Both the position numbers and the translations under genes were made by a program. 64,000 nt of DNA from positions 1 to 64,000 of the forward strand of contig JAHHDT010000003.1 of NCBI GenBank assembly GCA_019739225.1, in the 5' to 3' direction. The DNA comes from Aquamicrobium sp. (GTDB lineage Bacteria; Pseudomonadota; Alphaproteobacteria; Rhizobiales; Rhizobiaceae). The number at the start of each line of letters is the position of its first letter. Position 1 is the stretch's first letter. Below are positions 1 through 7,613 of the stretch, in pieces. The notes below the pieces were generated by a model. It was not told the origin of the DNA. It did not search any database and saw only the letters and a program-made list of their open reading frames with translations.

Positions 1-1
1 C

Positions 2-340
2 ATCGTCAACATCGCCTCCCTTGCCGGCAAGGAAGGCACGCCCAACGCCGCCGCCTACAGTGCTTCCAAGGCCGGCGTAATCGCGCTGACGAAATCGCTC
101 GGCAAGGAGCTTGCGGGTACCGGCGTGCTTGTCAACGCTCTCGCCCCGGCCGCAGTGCGCACAGCCATTCTCGACCAGATGAGCCCGCAGCACGTCGCCA
201 CCATGATCGCCAAGAGTCCGATGAATCGCCTGGGCGAACCAGATGAGGTTGCCGAACTGGTGCTCTGGCTCTGCTCTGGCTCCTGCAGCTTCAACACGGG
301 CGCAGTCTTCGACCTCTCCGGCGGTCGCGCCACTTACTAA
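2..340 (+). CDS. SDR-family oxidoreductase, C-terminal part
   Basis: The gene enters from the left edge, so only the last 112 residues are visible. They contain the short-chain dehydrogenase/reductase active-site pattern YSASK (about residues 19-23 of the visible part) preceded by a Ser-rich NIASLAG strand. The cofactor-side 'P..V.T' turn (LAPAAVRTAI) and the SDR C-terminal FDLSGG segment follow. In this family Tyr and Lys carry out NAD(P)-dependent hydride transfer on an alcohol or carbonyl. The end is intact with a TAA stop. The substrate cannot be deduced, and the N-terminal Rossmann glycine motif lies outside the window. Confidence 0.9.
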   Translation: MVNIASLAGKEGTPNAAAYSASKAGVIALTKSLGKELAGTGVLVNALAPAAVRTAILDQMSPQHVATMIAKSPMNRLGEPDEVAELVLWLCSGSCSFNTGAVFDLSGGRATY

Positions 341-811
341 TCGAATCGAGGGTCGCTCTTCACCCTCCGCATCCGGCAGAAGGATCGCGTGCATGCTGGC
401 GCGGCGTGGGCAAAGGGCGGGGCGACAGGCAGCACTCGTCTGCGCTGAAAAATGTCGCTAGTTGCCGCCCGGCACCATTCGGGGCCAGCAGCAGCCTGTC
501 CGGTTCTGGCTGGAAAACTCAGGAAGCCGCCGTTCAGCGGCCAATCCCATTTCGGCCGTTTCGCAGCTGGACTGTAAGTTCTAAAACCAGTCCCATAAGG
601 GCCCTACAGCACGACAACTACTCACTATCTCCAGATGAGGAGTGTTCAGCCATCCAGCCACGCGGCGAGGCCGTCCAGCGTCTGCAACCCATACTCCACC
701 GCGCCGAACCCGATGACCGCCTGTCGCTGCCTCTATCGAAAAGGAGGGGCTGCGCCGTCAACTGCTCAAAGGTAGGATAGACCAACCAGTCCGACCAACA
801 AGACGGAGAGC
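341..811. other. gene-poor stretch after the SDR gene
   Basis: No convincing gene was found. On the minus strand, just before a stop codon at about 648-650, there is a short protein-like run (AVIGFGAVEYGLQTLDG) that could be the tail of a decayed gene. It has no start or recognisable family. Confidence 0.4.
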
Positions 812-1042
812 ATGGCCCACAAAACGGCCAAGCCCGAGGTTGATTTCAAGACGGCGTATCTGGCGGCGGTCCTCGCGAACGCTCTTCGTTCGCTCAAGCA
901 GAAGGACGTTGATGCACTCATAGTCGTGGCGAACGCATTCTTCGCGAACGACCCGAAAGGCCGCGCAACGCTGCTGTCTAATGTGAAGCGGGTTTATGAC
1001 AGTGGGTCCGCCCGATGCGTCGCGCAGCCAGATGCGGACTGA
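812..1042 (+). CDS. hypothetical small protein (76 aa)
   Basis: A 76-residue ORF starting at ATG with a purine-rich GGAGAG just upstream (spacing is short). The product is mostly helical in character: a central stretch with alternating Ala/Leu (residues 14-50) flanked by charged ends, with no signal peptide or membrane segment. No family was recognised. It lies in an accessory stretch with other microproteins, each apparently its own transcription unit. The case rests on ORF integrity and composition, so coding status is moderately supported only. Confidence 0.5.
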   Translation: MAHKTAKPEVDFKTAYLAAVLANALRSLKQKDVDALIVVANAFFANDPKGRATLLSNVKRVYDSGSARCVAQPDAD

Positions 1043-1144
1043 GACGAGCGGGAGACGGAGCTCGCCTATTCATGAACTGTTAACTTATGTGATTGGGCAA
1101 CAACCGCTGAGTGTGAGAAGCTTAGGCATCGTCGGCGAGATTGT

Positions 1145-1204
1145 AAGGGCGCCGGCGGCTGTTTGCGACCATCATGCTTTCGCCCCAACTGCCAGGAGGC
1201 GGCC
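1145..1204 (+). promoter_or_regulatory. conserved leader, copy A
   Basis: About 60 bases directly upstream of the ATG at 1205 are shared with 3906-3974 and 10212-10273. Shared blocks in order are GGGC..C.GGCGGCT, GC..., ATC(C/T)ATGC or ATCATGC, CGCCC and AGGAGG, ending at ATGG. The last block is a Shine-Dalgarno. The earlier blocks are too long to be explained by ribosome binding alone. They may be a shared promoter, an mRNA leader structure, or homology left by duplication. Confidence 0.6.
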
Positions 1205-1420
1205 ATGGCTCGCGCCAAATTTGACAGACGCGGCATCTACACGCCTAACGAACTCGCGAAAATTTCCGAGGAGTTCCATCGCAGCGCAGCTATTAACGAG
1301 AGCGCCGCAGATCGCGAAGCCCGCGCAGAGGCTCTGCTGCAAAAGTGGGACAATCGGCAGCCCAACAAGTCGCGAAAAAACTCAAACGAAACTCAACACG
1401 AAGAGCGGCCGGATACGTAG
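1205..1420 (+). CDS. small protein, member of a window paralog pair
   Basis: This 71-residue protein starts at ATG 1205 with an AGGAGG site 5-6 bases upstream, preferred over the upstream in-frame ATG at 1163. It is basic and hydrophilic, with RGIYTPNELAKI near the N-terminus and a central REARAEALL helix. The protein at 10274-10477 has the same plan (RGVFHPEEIEDM then REARAQQII) and a similar upstream leader, so the two appear paralogous. The function is unknown. The tail is Asn/Lys/Arg-rich and probably disordered. Confidence 0.65.
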   Translation: MARAKFDRRGIYTPNELAKISEEFHRSAAINESAADREARAEALLQKWDNRQPNKSRKNSNETQHEERPDT

Positions 1421-1444
1421 CGTTGGCAAAGCCAGGCGCTCAAG

Positions 1445-1618
1445 ATGAAGGCTGGGTTCAATTCGGATATTGATGCCCTCCTTCCCGAACTTTGTTGGGA
1501 GGCCTACCTCTGGTGCGGCAATGTCAAGCGAGCCGACGTGTTGGTCGCGAAAGCGCTGCAGGCCGCCATCAGTCAAGCTGCGCGCTCCGGAGAACGGAAT
1601 GCGCGAATTGCTAGTTGA
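1445..1618 (+). CDS. 57-aa protein, possible sigma region-2-like fragment
   Basis: A short ORF starting at ATG 1445. Its middle (IDALLPELCWEAYLWCGN followed by a helix with a VAKALQAAI core) has the spacing of the start of ECF sigma region 2 (LP.LR.YA..L....ADDLVQ..L..A). The acidic ADDLVQ core has changed to ADVLVAK and the rest of a sigma factor is missing. The receiver protein at 43425-44015 ends in a similar segment. This may be a degenerate sigma fragment or an independent microprotein. No strong ribosome-binding site was seen. Confidence 0.35.
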   Translation: MKAGFNSDIDALLPELCWEAYLWCGNVKRADVLVAKALQAAISQAARSGERNARIAS

Positions 1619-1714
1619 ACTGATCGAACGCGCTGCTGTTGAGCATCAACAACGAAGGCGAGGCCGTGGTTTGGGAGAGCGCCCGTGTACGCCGAATGTC
1701 CAACACTCGAATTG

Positions 1715-1876
1715 CTAGCTTTCCTCGGCACGCGCGGTCTCGGCTGCCAGCTTCCGCCGAACCTCTTCGAGTGCAACGCTCAGAAGAGCATCAACCTCCT
1801 CTAGTTGAGTTCGCAAGTCGTCCTGATCGCTGATGTAGCGGCGCAGTTCTTCGATCATCCTGCAGACGTTTTCCAT
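1715..1876 (-). CDS. coiled-coil microprotein (53 aa), paralog of 3681-3833
   Basis: An intact 53-residue ORF. Its sequence is heptad-like and highly charged; the second half contains LLSVALEEVRRKLAAE. The ORF at 3681-3833 on the other strand contains the near-identical FLSVALEEVRRKLAAE, preceded in both by an E-L/M-R-x-Y-I segment and LEE(V/A)D. Conservation of the protein with synonymous changes (for example GTTCGGCGG versus GTTCGGCGC) supports real coding. It is probably a short dimeric coiled coil of unknown function. Confidence 0.6.
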   Translation of the reverse strand: MENVCRMIEELRRYISDQDDLRTQLEEVDALLSVALEEVRRKLAAETARAEES

Positions 1877-2029
1877 GTAACGCACTCCAGTTCACTCGTC
1901 ATGAAGCGGCTGACAAAACACGCTAGAACGTAATACGAGTGCCCTGTCGGAATGGATCAGTGACAATGAACCCGGCCGCCGTTGCTGTTGTCAGCGTGGC
2001 TGCACTGACCGGCCGGCAAGGGATCCTTG

Positions 2030-2490
2030 ACAACTGTACCCTCTTCGATCTCGCCCGATTGAAACAGGTTCTTGAGGTGGAGGCTAATGTTCTGCTTTGT
2101 TACACGAGCAGGTCAGCCATCTGACCCTGGGTGGCCCACACCGTTTCCTGCTTTAAAACTGCCGCAGATGGAAATTCGTACCGCACGACCCACTCCAATC
2201 TCGATGCGATACTTGCCGTTGGCTGTCGAGCAAACTCCAAGAAGGCCCTGGCCTTCCGCAAGCGAGCTTTGGTGTCCTGAAGGGTTACATCCAGGATGAA
2301 TATGCTCTCAACGGCAAGCGGCTCAACAGCGATATGGCTGCACTGCTTCGGCTGGCGCAAGAAGTCCGTCCCATCGTACCTCGGAAAAGAACCTTTACAC
2401 ACAGGTCAGAGAGACCTTTGCCCAGTGTGCAATCGATTACGACAAGGATGACGCGGCTGCTCGCACGTTCTTCGCGACGAGCCAGGACGC
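2030..2490 (+). pseudogene. RhuM-family protein remnant
   Basis: Pieces of a RhuM (virulence-protein-like) reading frame are spread over several frames. Frame pieces in order: TAADGNSYRTTHSNLDAILA, then VGCRANSKKALAFRKRA. A stop and frameshift follow, then GYIQDEYALNGKRLNSD. A further shift gives NLYTQVRETFAQCAIDYDKD and AARTFFATSQD. These match RhuM landmarks recalled from the family (T(A/T)ADGK, YNLD.I..VGYRV.S, KGF.MDDERL, F(Y/F)...D..A...DYD, FFATVQN). The N-terminal ETVWATQGQMADLL segment is found on the minus strand at about 2102-2146, suggesting a small inversion. The gene is broken. Confidence 0.6.
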
Positions 2491-2969
2491 CCGTTTCGTT
2501 TCGCGGCTTCGGAGTAGGCGAGGCGGGTCAGTTGGTCAGCCATCAGGTTGTGACTGGCGTGCGACGTGTCTGTCGAGGACCGTGACGGATTTGGCGTAGA
2601 GGAACGCGCTGGCGCATCTGATGGTCGTTTCGGCGTCCCTCTCGAGCCCCCCATTGCGACCGATCCACCGATGAGAACTCGCCTGCCCTCGGTTCGGCTG
2701 GACGGCGGAATCCCCGACGCCTCTACTCTGGATGGAGCCAACTCGTCGTCGAGGCGCTCGCCGCTTCGCGCGCGATTTCTTGTCCTTATCCGCCACGGGT
2801 TCGGCCGCGACCAGAGCCGCCGGCACGAAGGCGGGCGGCGCCTCAGCCTCCATTCGCTTGCGCACCATCGCGCCTGTGGGACTTCACTACGTTGAGACCG
2901 GTGTGCTTGGCCATAAACGGTTCGTGCGCTACGACGTCGCCCTGTGTGAACATTAGGGAGTGGTTCGTC
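2491..2969. other. gene-poor stretch between the RhuM remnant and arr
   Basis: Long open frames occur on both strands here, but their Arg/Ser/Pro-rich translations look like GC-driven shadows. No intact gene, repeat or RNA gene could be supported. Confidence 0.4.
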
Positions 2970-3386
2970 TTGTCTGCTGTTGCCAGTGTATTTGCGCAGT
3001 CTTTTTTTCACGGAACGCGGGCTGATCTTAGACCCGGCGACATGATTGTCGCAGGGCGCCGGTCGAATTTCACCGACGAGAAGCGCCTATCGTGGGTGTA
3101 TTTTGCGAGCACGCTGGACGCCGCTATCTGGGGCGCGGAACTGGCGGCGGGAAGCGAAAGAGAGCGCATCTACGTGGTGGAACCCACCGGTGATATCGAA
3201 GACGATCCAAACGTCACGGACAAGAAGTTCCCTGGCAATCCGACGATGTCGTATCGGTCGCGTGATCCGCTGAGGGTTATCGCTGAAGTGACCAATTGGG
3301 AAGGACACTCACCTGACCGGCTTCAGCAAATGAAGGATGGACTCGCCCGTCTGAGGGCCGAAGGAGCCGACGTTATCATCGACTGA
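2970..3386 (+). CDS. arr: rifampin ADP-ribosyltransferase (Arr family)
   Basis: The 138-residue product matches Arr along its whole length. Landmarks are FFHGTRADLRPGD near the N-terminus, WGAELAAG, then VVEPTGDIEDDP, TDKKFPGNPTMSYRSRDPLR and WEGHSP. Arr enzymes transfer ADP-ribose from NAD to the C23 hydroxyl of rifamycins, inactivating the drug in the cytoplasm. I chose TTG 2970 because AGGGAG lies nine bases upstream and the length then equals the usual ~140 residues; the frame is open further upstream. A strong hairpin follows the stop. The surroundings are decayed accessory DNA without an integron or IS, so this looks like an intrinsic or environmental resistance gene. Confidence 0.9.
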   Translation: MSAVASVFAQSFFHGTRADLRPGDMIVAGRRSNFTDEKRLSWVYFASTLDAAIWGAELAAGSERERIYVVEPTGDIEDDPNVTDKKFPGNPTMSYRSRDPLRVIAEVTNWEGHSPDRLQQMKDGLARLRAEGADVIID

Positions 3387-3394
3387 AGGTCTTG

Positions 3395-3421
3395 CGCCCG
3401 CTGCCGAGAGGTAGCAGGGCG
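3395..3421 (+). terminator. probable terminator after arr
   Basis: The arms CGCCCGCTGCC and GGTAGCAGGGCG can pair around a GAGA loop, with one bulge and one mismatch. The hairpin begins 8 bases after the arr stop and is followed by a short T-containing run. Confidence 0.55.
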
Positions 3422-3486
3422 TTCTTGCATCTGAATCGACCAAGGACGAACTGGGTTGCAGAACGCGCCCGGCTTCCAGGCACGGA

Positions 3487-3536
3487 TTGGAAGCCGGGCG
3501 GACGGGCCGCTGTCAACCGGGGGGTCCAGATGGCGG
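3487..3536 (+). repeat. dispersed ~50-bp repeat, copy 1
   Basis: This segment, centred on GGGCCGCTGTCA and ending in ATGGCGG, recurs at 4749-4796 with scattered substitutions and two or three one-base gaps. It has no clear coding potential. Confidence 0.5.
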
Positions 3537-3602
3537 AGGCTCGTAACGCGACGAACTTGCGAGTATGATGATTGTTCCCGGACAATAAGCCTCTATTGTG
3601 AT

Positions 3603-3627
3603 GGAACGACGCGGCGTGACCGCCGTT
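3603..3627 (+). promoter_or_regulatory. EcfG-type general stress promoter
   Basis: GGAAC at 3603-3607 and CGTT at 3624-3627 are separated by exactly 16 bases, which is the alphaproteobacterial EcfG consensus. It lies about 50 bases upstream of the coiled-coil microprotein gene. Confidence 0.65.
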
Positions 3628-3680
3628 GCGGCCCGAAACGGAGGATAATCTGGCGACATGGTCGCCAAACGACCGAGGAA

Positions 3681-3833
3681 ATGCGGCACTACATCGCCAG
3701 CAGCGAAGCACGTGCCGAGTTGGAAGAGGCGGATTCTTTCCTCAGCGTCGCGCTGGAAGAGGTTCGGCGCAAGCTGGCGGCGGAGGCACGGCAAGCACAC
3801 GAGCCGACTCCCTCGAGCCGAAAGAGCCGCTAA
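3681..3833 (+). CDS. coiled-coil microprotein (50 aa)
   Basis: The product from ATG 3681 contains FLSVALEEVRRKLAAE, almost identical to the protein at 1715-1876, and ends in a Ser/Arg-rich tail. The start is uncertain. A good GGAGG-type site is positioned for the ATG at 3658, but that ATG is in another frame. Comparison with the paralog (…MIEELRRY versus …TTEEMRHY) suggests coding once continued upstream of 3681. Either translation begins at 3681 or a one-base change has shifted the original start. An EcfG-like promoter precedes it, suggesting stress induction. Confidence 0.55.
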   Translation: MRHYIASSEARAELEEADSFLSVALEEVRRKLAAEARQAHEPTPSSRKSR

Positions 3834-3905
3834 GCGTAGATTCGTCCAATTAATGCGACTCGCTTCCGCCATCACTCGAGTGATGATGATGCATCGTCAG
3901 CCATT

Positions 3906-3974
3906 GAACCGGGCGCTGGCGGCTACTTGCCCCCATCCTATGCATTCGCCCCGACCTCCCGAAAGGAGGTTCAC
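3906..3974 (+). promoter_or_regulatory. conserved leader, copy C
   Basis: This stretch carries GGGCGCTGGCGGCT, a TTGC, ATCCTATGC, TCGCCCC and AAAGGAGG in the same order and spacing as the leaders at 1145-1204 and 10212-10273. It ends at the ATGG start of the next small ORF. Confidence 0.6.
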
Positions 3975-4118
3975 ATGGCTATCATCGACCTCAAGGAGCG
4001 CCTTATAGAAATAACTGCCGACGATTATGCGCGTTCCCGCCGGCAGCGCACGCGGCCAATCTCCAGCGTCGCCGCGATCCGGGCAATCCGGTACATATGC
4101 ACTCCACGCCCTCAGTGA
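3975..4118 (+). CDS. small protein, probably frameshifted
   Basis: From ATG 3975, with a consensus AAAGGAGG upstream, the frame gives a 47-residue hydrophilic peptide. After about 4095 the next frame reads LHALSDLELTNIIAESAV, which resembles the L-S-D-(R/L)-E-L core of DUF1127-like small proteins. The original product may therefore have been one protein of about 75-80 residues, now frameshifted. The start region and leader are well conserved with two other loci in the window. Function unknown. Confidence 0.45.
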   Translation: MAIIDLKERLIEITADDYARSRRQRTRPISSVAAIRAIRYICTPRPQ

Positions 4119-4419
4119 CCTCGAGCTAACGAATATCATCGCGGAATCGGCTGTGCGACATGGGCACGCGATGATTCGACGGATCGAACTCAAACGTTTA
4201 GGCGCTTTCGGTGCTCTACCCGTAAAACCCTTTCACGTTGCTGACGGGCGGCGGCCGCCGCAATCTCAACTCACGCACCTGCACACGCTCGCGCCCGTCA
4301 CCCGGCTGGGGCGAGTTTCTTTTGCTTCGACCAGGGTGTTTGACGGTTCACCCCCTCTGTGGTTGGTAGCCGCCGCGGTCAGAAAGTAGAGGGGGCCTCC
4401 TCACTTCACCCAAGCCGCA

Positions 4420-4447
4420 AGCTCCGCTGTCGAAAGGCGGCGGAGCT
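4420..4447 (+). terminator. hairpin terminator candidate
   Basis: A perfect 8-bp inverted repeat (AGCTCCGC and GCGGAGCT) surrounds a 12-base loop and is followed by a T-rich tract. It lies between the small ORF at 3975 and the membrane microprotein at 4520. Confidence 0.5.
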
Positions 4448-4461
4448 CTCTTTGTATTTGT

Positions 4462-4487
4462 GGAACCCATTGCGTGCCTCAGCGGTT
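4462..4487 (+). promoter_or_regulatory. weak EcfG-like promoter
   Basis: GGAAC at 4462-4466 and GGTT at 4484-4487 are separated by 17 bases, one longer than the other sites. It lies 33 bases upstream of the membrane microprotein start. Confidence 0.35.
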
Positions 4488-4519
4488 TTCTCTGCGCGGG
4501 GCAGTTGCAAGAGGTTCCT

Positions 4520-4636
4520 ATGTACGACTTTCTTGATACCACGCGCACGGTCGTCGCTTCGCTATTGCTGACCTTGATCGCCTCAGCCGCATTCGTCGGC
4601 GGCAGTGTGTTGCTATCCGTCCTCGGTGGCCTTTAA
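4520..4636 (+). CDS. single-span membrane microprotein (38 aa)
   Basis: After a short charged N-terminus (MYDFLDTTR) comes one hydrophobic segment of about 25 residues rich in Val, Ala, Leu and Gly that runs to the stop codon. AGAGG lies seven bases before the ATG. It is one of four tiny membrane proteins in the window preceded by EcfG-like sequences. Function unknown; a small inner-membrane stress peptide is plausible. Confidence 0.55.
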   Translation: MYDFLDTTRTVVASLLLTLIASAAFVGGSVLLSVLGGL

Positions 4637-5389
4637 GCGCTGCCACCGCGACTGACGGTGTCCGGAGCGGAACGATGATTAGCACTGCGATCTGGAACCG
4701 CCTGCCGCTCTGCAGCAGACACAAGGCCGGGGAAGCGTGATAACCGTATTGGAGCCAGGCGACCGGGCCGCTGTCACCTGGGGATCTAAATGGCGGCCGG
4801 CAAAGCCAGTGCGGTGTCGCCAGCACGCATCGGTGGTCCCCAATACCTGACTGTGTAACGATAGGCGCGGTACCAGTCGTCCAAACGTTCCATGTTCATC
4901 TTTCAGTTGAGCACCTTCGACGGGCCTCCAACAGGTTAGACCCCTGGGGCACGCTGGTGGGTGTGACGCGCCTCGCTATCCTGGGAATACTGTTCGAAAA
5001 CGAAGCGTCGGCAGCCGCCTGAAGCAGATCAGAGCGGTCGTGGGCCACAAAGACGCCAATGACCGCTATGTCCGCACCACCACGTGACCACGTGGGTCCA
5101 GAGCACTGCCACCCACGTTCTTCCCTCATTATGCCTTCGCGCGTCACCCAAGGAAGGGCAGCCTTGTGGATTGGGCAGTAGTCTTGCGAGACTGCGACTT
5201 GGGGGCACGAAGCTGCCCTTCAAAGCCTCCTGCGAAGGGAGCAGGTCACCACTACCCTTGGCCTGCGCGCTGAAAGCGACCCGGGGCTGGGCGACGGGAA
5301 TGCACGCTGCGCCGCATGCTGCGCATGGGGACATGCCCTCGGCGGTCGCCGCCATCAACCTGCGTTGGCCGTCGGGGTGCAGAAAGCAG
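4637..5389. other. gene-poor stretch before the two-component operon
   Basis: No gene could be supported. It contains the second copy of a ~50-bp repeat (4749-4796). A short plus-strand run at about 5019-5087 reads LKQIRAVVGHKDANDRYVR, reminiscent of a tyrosine-recombinase C-terminus, but nothing upstream continues it. Confidence 0.4.
4749..4796 (+). repeat. dispersed ~50-bp repeat, copy 2
   Basis: Partner of 3487-3536, sharing GGGCCGCTGTCA and the ATGGCGG end. Both copies are intergenic. Confidence 0.5.
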
Positions 5390-5414
5390 GGAACGTTGAT
5401 GCAGGGTGGTTGTT
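5390..5414 (+). promoter_or_regulatory. EcfG-type promoter for the kinase/regulator operon
   Basis: GGAAC at 5390-5394 and TGTT at 5411-5414 are separated by 16 bases, 53 bases before the kinase start. Confidence 0.55.
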
Positions 5415-5467
5415 AATGCGTATTGGCTTCATGGTGCGCCGACTGATGGAGGACTGCGAACGCGACG

Positions 5468-6946
5468 ATGCCTTCTGTAATCGAAATCGACGATGAAGTG
5501 CTACCGAGACAAAACCCGCCAGCAAGCAAGAGAAACGGCAGAATTCGTTTTCCGGGTTTTACCGCAGGCGTTCTGACCAATTGGACCCGGAGGCCGCTCG
5601 TTGAACAGTTCTTACTACTCGGCGGCATCGTTACGCTTGCGGCTGTGGTAGCCATCGGAGCTGTCGTCACCTCGCTCATGAAAGATGCGCTTACGCGTAA
5701 CGCTGCGGCAGCCACTGCCCTTTATGTCGACGGTATCATTGCTCCCTTGCTGCCGGACATGAGAGAGGGGCAACAGCTCCACGACATCGTGAAACGGGCG
5801 CTCGATGAGACACTCGACGAAGGCGCTCTGGGATCTCAATTTGCGGATTTCCGTTTGTGGTCTCCCGACGGAACGTTGCTGTTCGACAAGAACGCTGGCC
5901 TCGCAGGAACGAGACATAGCCTGAGTTCGCCGTTGCGCGAAGCTTTTGCGGGTCGCTTGGTCGCGGAATATACCGATCGGAGGACTTCGGGCGTGGTCTC
6001 GGCGACGGAGGAGCGCCCCGTTCTTTCCGTTTACAATCCGTTGAGACAGCCATGGTCGGGAGAGGTCGTTGGCGTCATCGAATTGCATGAGTTCGCTGGA
6101 GAGTTCCAAGAGACACTGCGCAGCGCCCTTCTGATAACCTGGCTGGCCGTTGGCAGCACAATGGCTTTGATATTTGCTTGCCTTTTAGCCACTGTCCTCA
6201 GAGGCAGTAGGACCATCGATCATCAGGCCGCAGACCTCAAGCAACGGGTGTCTGAACTCAGTCTTCTACTCGATCAGAATAAGCGTCTTCACCAGCGAGT
6301 CCAAAATGCGATCCAGCGCGCAACTGCATTCAACGAGCGCTATATGCGGCGCCTTGGAACCGATCTTCATGATGGCCCGGCGCAGCTGATTGCGCTGGCC
6401 TCTCTTCGCTTGGACTGCGACGCATTGACGAACGGCGACACGTCGAACGACGTACGCAAACGCGAGTTAGCCGCGATTCGCTGCAGCCTCGACGACGCGC
6501 TTCGCGAAGTGCGAAGCCTCTGTCGCGGCCTCGTTTTACCGCAGGTGGAAACGGCTTCTCTGCCGGAGTTGGTTGGCTGCGCGGTTGATGACTACGAACG
6601 TCGCACCGGTTGTCGTGTCGCTCGCCATTTTGAAGTTGATGCGGTGCCGATGTCTTTGTCGACGCGCATATGCGTATACCGCTTTTTGCAGGAAGGCCTG
6701 AACAATGGCTTTCGACATTGCCAAGGAGCGTCGCAGGCGGTCGGCGCGCGGCTGAGGGGCTCAATTCTAACACTTACTGTTTCTGATAATGGCCCCGGAT
6801 TTGATCCCGCCACCGTCAGCAACGATAGTCTTGGCCTCTCCGGTCTGCGCGACAGGATCGAGAGCGTGGGTGGAATCTTTGGGCTTTCCACGGGCTGTGG
6901 TGGCACGATTTTGAGAATGGAAATTGACATAGGAGGTTCATCCTAG
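5468..6946 (+). CDS. membrane sensor histidine kinase (NarX/DegS-like, HisKA_3)
   Basis: This 492-residue kinase has a basic N-terminus and a first membrane segment near residues 50-72. A periplasmic sensor region of about 150 residues follows, then a second membrane segment near 220-245. A coiled linker leads to the phosphoacceptor motif DLHDGPAQ (His about 301), typical of HisKA_3 kinases that pair with LuxR-type regulators. The ATPase domain shows GLNNGFRH (N box) and DNGPGF (G1), ending in GLSGLRDRIESVGG. The response regulator starts two bases after its stop. The signal is unknown. An EcfG-like site upstream suggests general-stress control. Confidence 0.92.
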   Translation: MPSVIEIDDEVLPRQNPPASKRNGRIRFPGFTAGVLTNWTRRPLVEQFLLLGGIVTLAAVVAIGAVVTSLMKDALTRNAAAATALYVDGIIAPLLPDMREGQQLHDIVKRALDETLDEGALGSQFADFRLWSPDGTLLFDKNAGLAGTRHSLSSPLREAFAGRLVAEYTDRRTSGVVSATEERPVLSVYNPLRQPWSGEVVGVIELHEFAGEFQETLRSALLITWLAVGSTMALIFACLLATVLRGSRTIDHQAADLKQRVSELSLLLDQNKRLHQRVQNAIQRATAFNERYMRRLGTDLHDGPAQLIALASLRLDCDALTNGDTSNDVRKRELAAIRCSLDDALREVRSLCRGLVLPQVETASLPELVGCAVDDYERRTGCRVARHFEVDAVPMSLSTRICVYRFLQEGLNNGFRHCQGASQAVGARLRGSILTLTVSDNGPGFDPATVSNDSLGLSGLRDRIESVGGIFGLSTGCGGTILRMEIDIGGSS

Positions 6947-6947
6947 G

Positions 6948-7613
6948 ATGTCGGTCACCACCACAATCGCAGTCGTTGATGATCATCCGCTCTTCAGGGA
7001 GGGGGTGGTAAGGAGTCTTGAGGAGTCCGGGCGGTTTGAGGTTATCGCCCAAGGCCGAACCGCCGAGGACGCGGTGCGTATTGTGCAAAGCAGCAATCCG
7101 GATATTTTGTTGCTTGACTTGTCGATGCCAGGGGGTGGGCAGGCGACGCTGACGTCACTCGCAGAGAGCCACCCGACGCAGAAGACAGTCGTACTGACAG
7201 TGTCGGAGGCAGATGAGGATGTAACTGCCGCCCTTCAGGCGGGAGTGAGGGGCTATGTGCTCAAAGGTATCGGCTCGCAAGCGTTGATGGAGGTATTAAG
7301 CTCGGTAGCCGATGGCGAGCAATATGTGAGCCCGACTCTCTCTGCAAGGCTGCTTTCGAAATTGTCCAGGCGCGCTGATTCCGCTGCTGAACCCTTGGCC
7401 ACACTTACCGTACGGGAGCGGGAAGTGCTGGAGGAGGTGAGCACCGGTATGAGCAATAAACAAGTGGCGCGGCGACTTGGTCTGGAAGAAAAGACAGTCA
7501 AGCATCACATGTCGCGCGTGCTGGCAAAGCTTCATGTCGCCAATCGCACGGAAGCGGCGTTGATGTGGGCCCGGTCCCGTAGCGCTAGCTTCCAAAACGT
7601 TCATAGTCGCTAG
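6948..7613 (+). CDS. NarL/FixJ-family response regulator
   Basis: The 221-residue protein has a receiver domain (VDDHPLFREG at the N-terminus, phosphoacceptor Asp57 in LLLDLSMPG) and a C-terminal LuxR helix-turn-helix (LTVREREVLEEVSTGMSNKQ, then the EKTVKHHMSRVL recognition helix). It is the cognate partner of the kinase directly upstream: the stop and start are separated by one base and AGGAGG lies in the kinase tail. Its last 29 bases overlap the convergent glycine-rich gene. Target genes are unknown; the neighbouring glycine-rich and DUF1236 genes are candidates. Confidence 0.95.
   Translation: MSVTTTIAVVDDHPLFREGVVRSLEESGRFEVIAQGRTAEDAVRIVQSSNPDILLLDLSMPGGGQATLTSLAESHPTQKTVVLTVSEADEDVTAALQAGVRGYVLKGIGSQALMEVLSSVADGEQYVSPTLSARLLSKLSRRADSAAEPLATLTVREREVLEEVSTGMSNKQVARRLGLEEKTVKHHMSRVLAKLHVANRTEAALMWARSRSASFQNVHSR

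Noticed and set aside
2406-3011. 201-codon minus-strand ORF, and the idea of an IS66 TnpA remnant in it
   Set aside because: The translation is Arg/Ser/Pro-rich, overlaps the RhuM remnant and the arr start, and the IS66 resemblance is limited to a few residues in mixed frames.
5019-5087. Tyrosine-recombinase-like C-terminus
   Set aside because: Only about 22 residues look right and no upstream catalytic motifs (R, H-x-x-R) were found.
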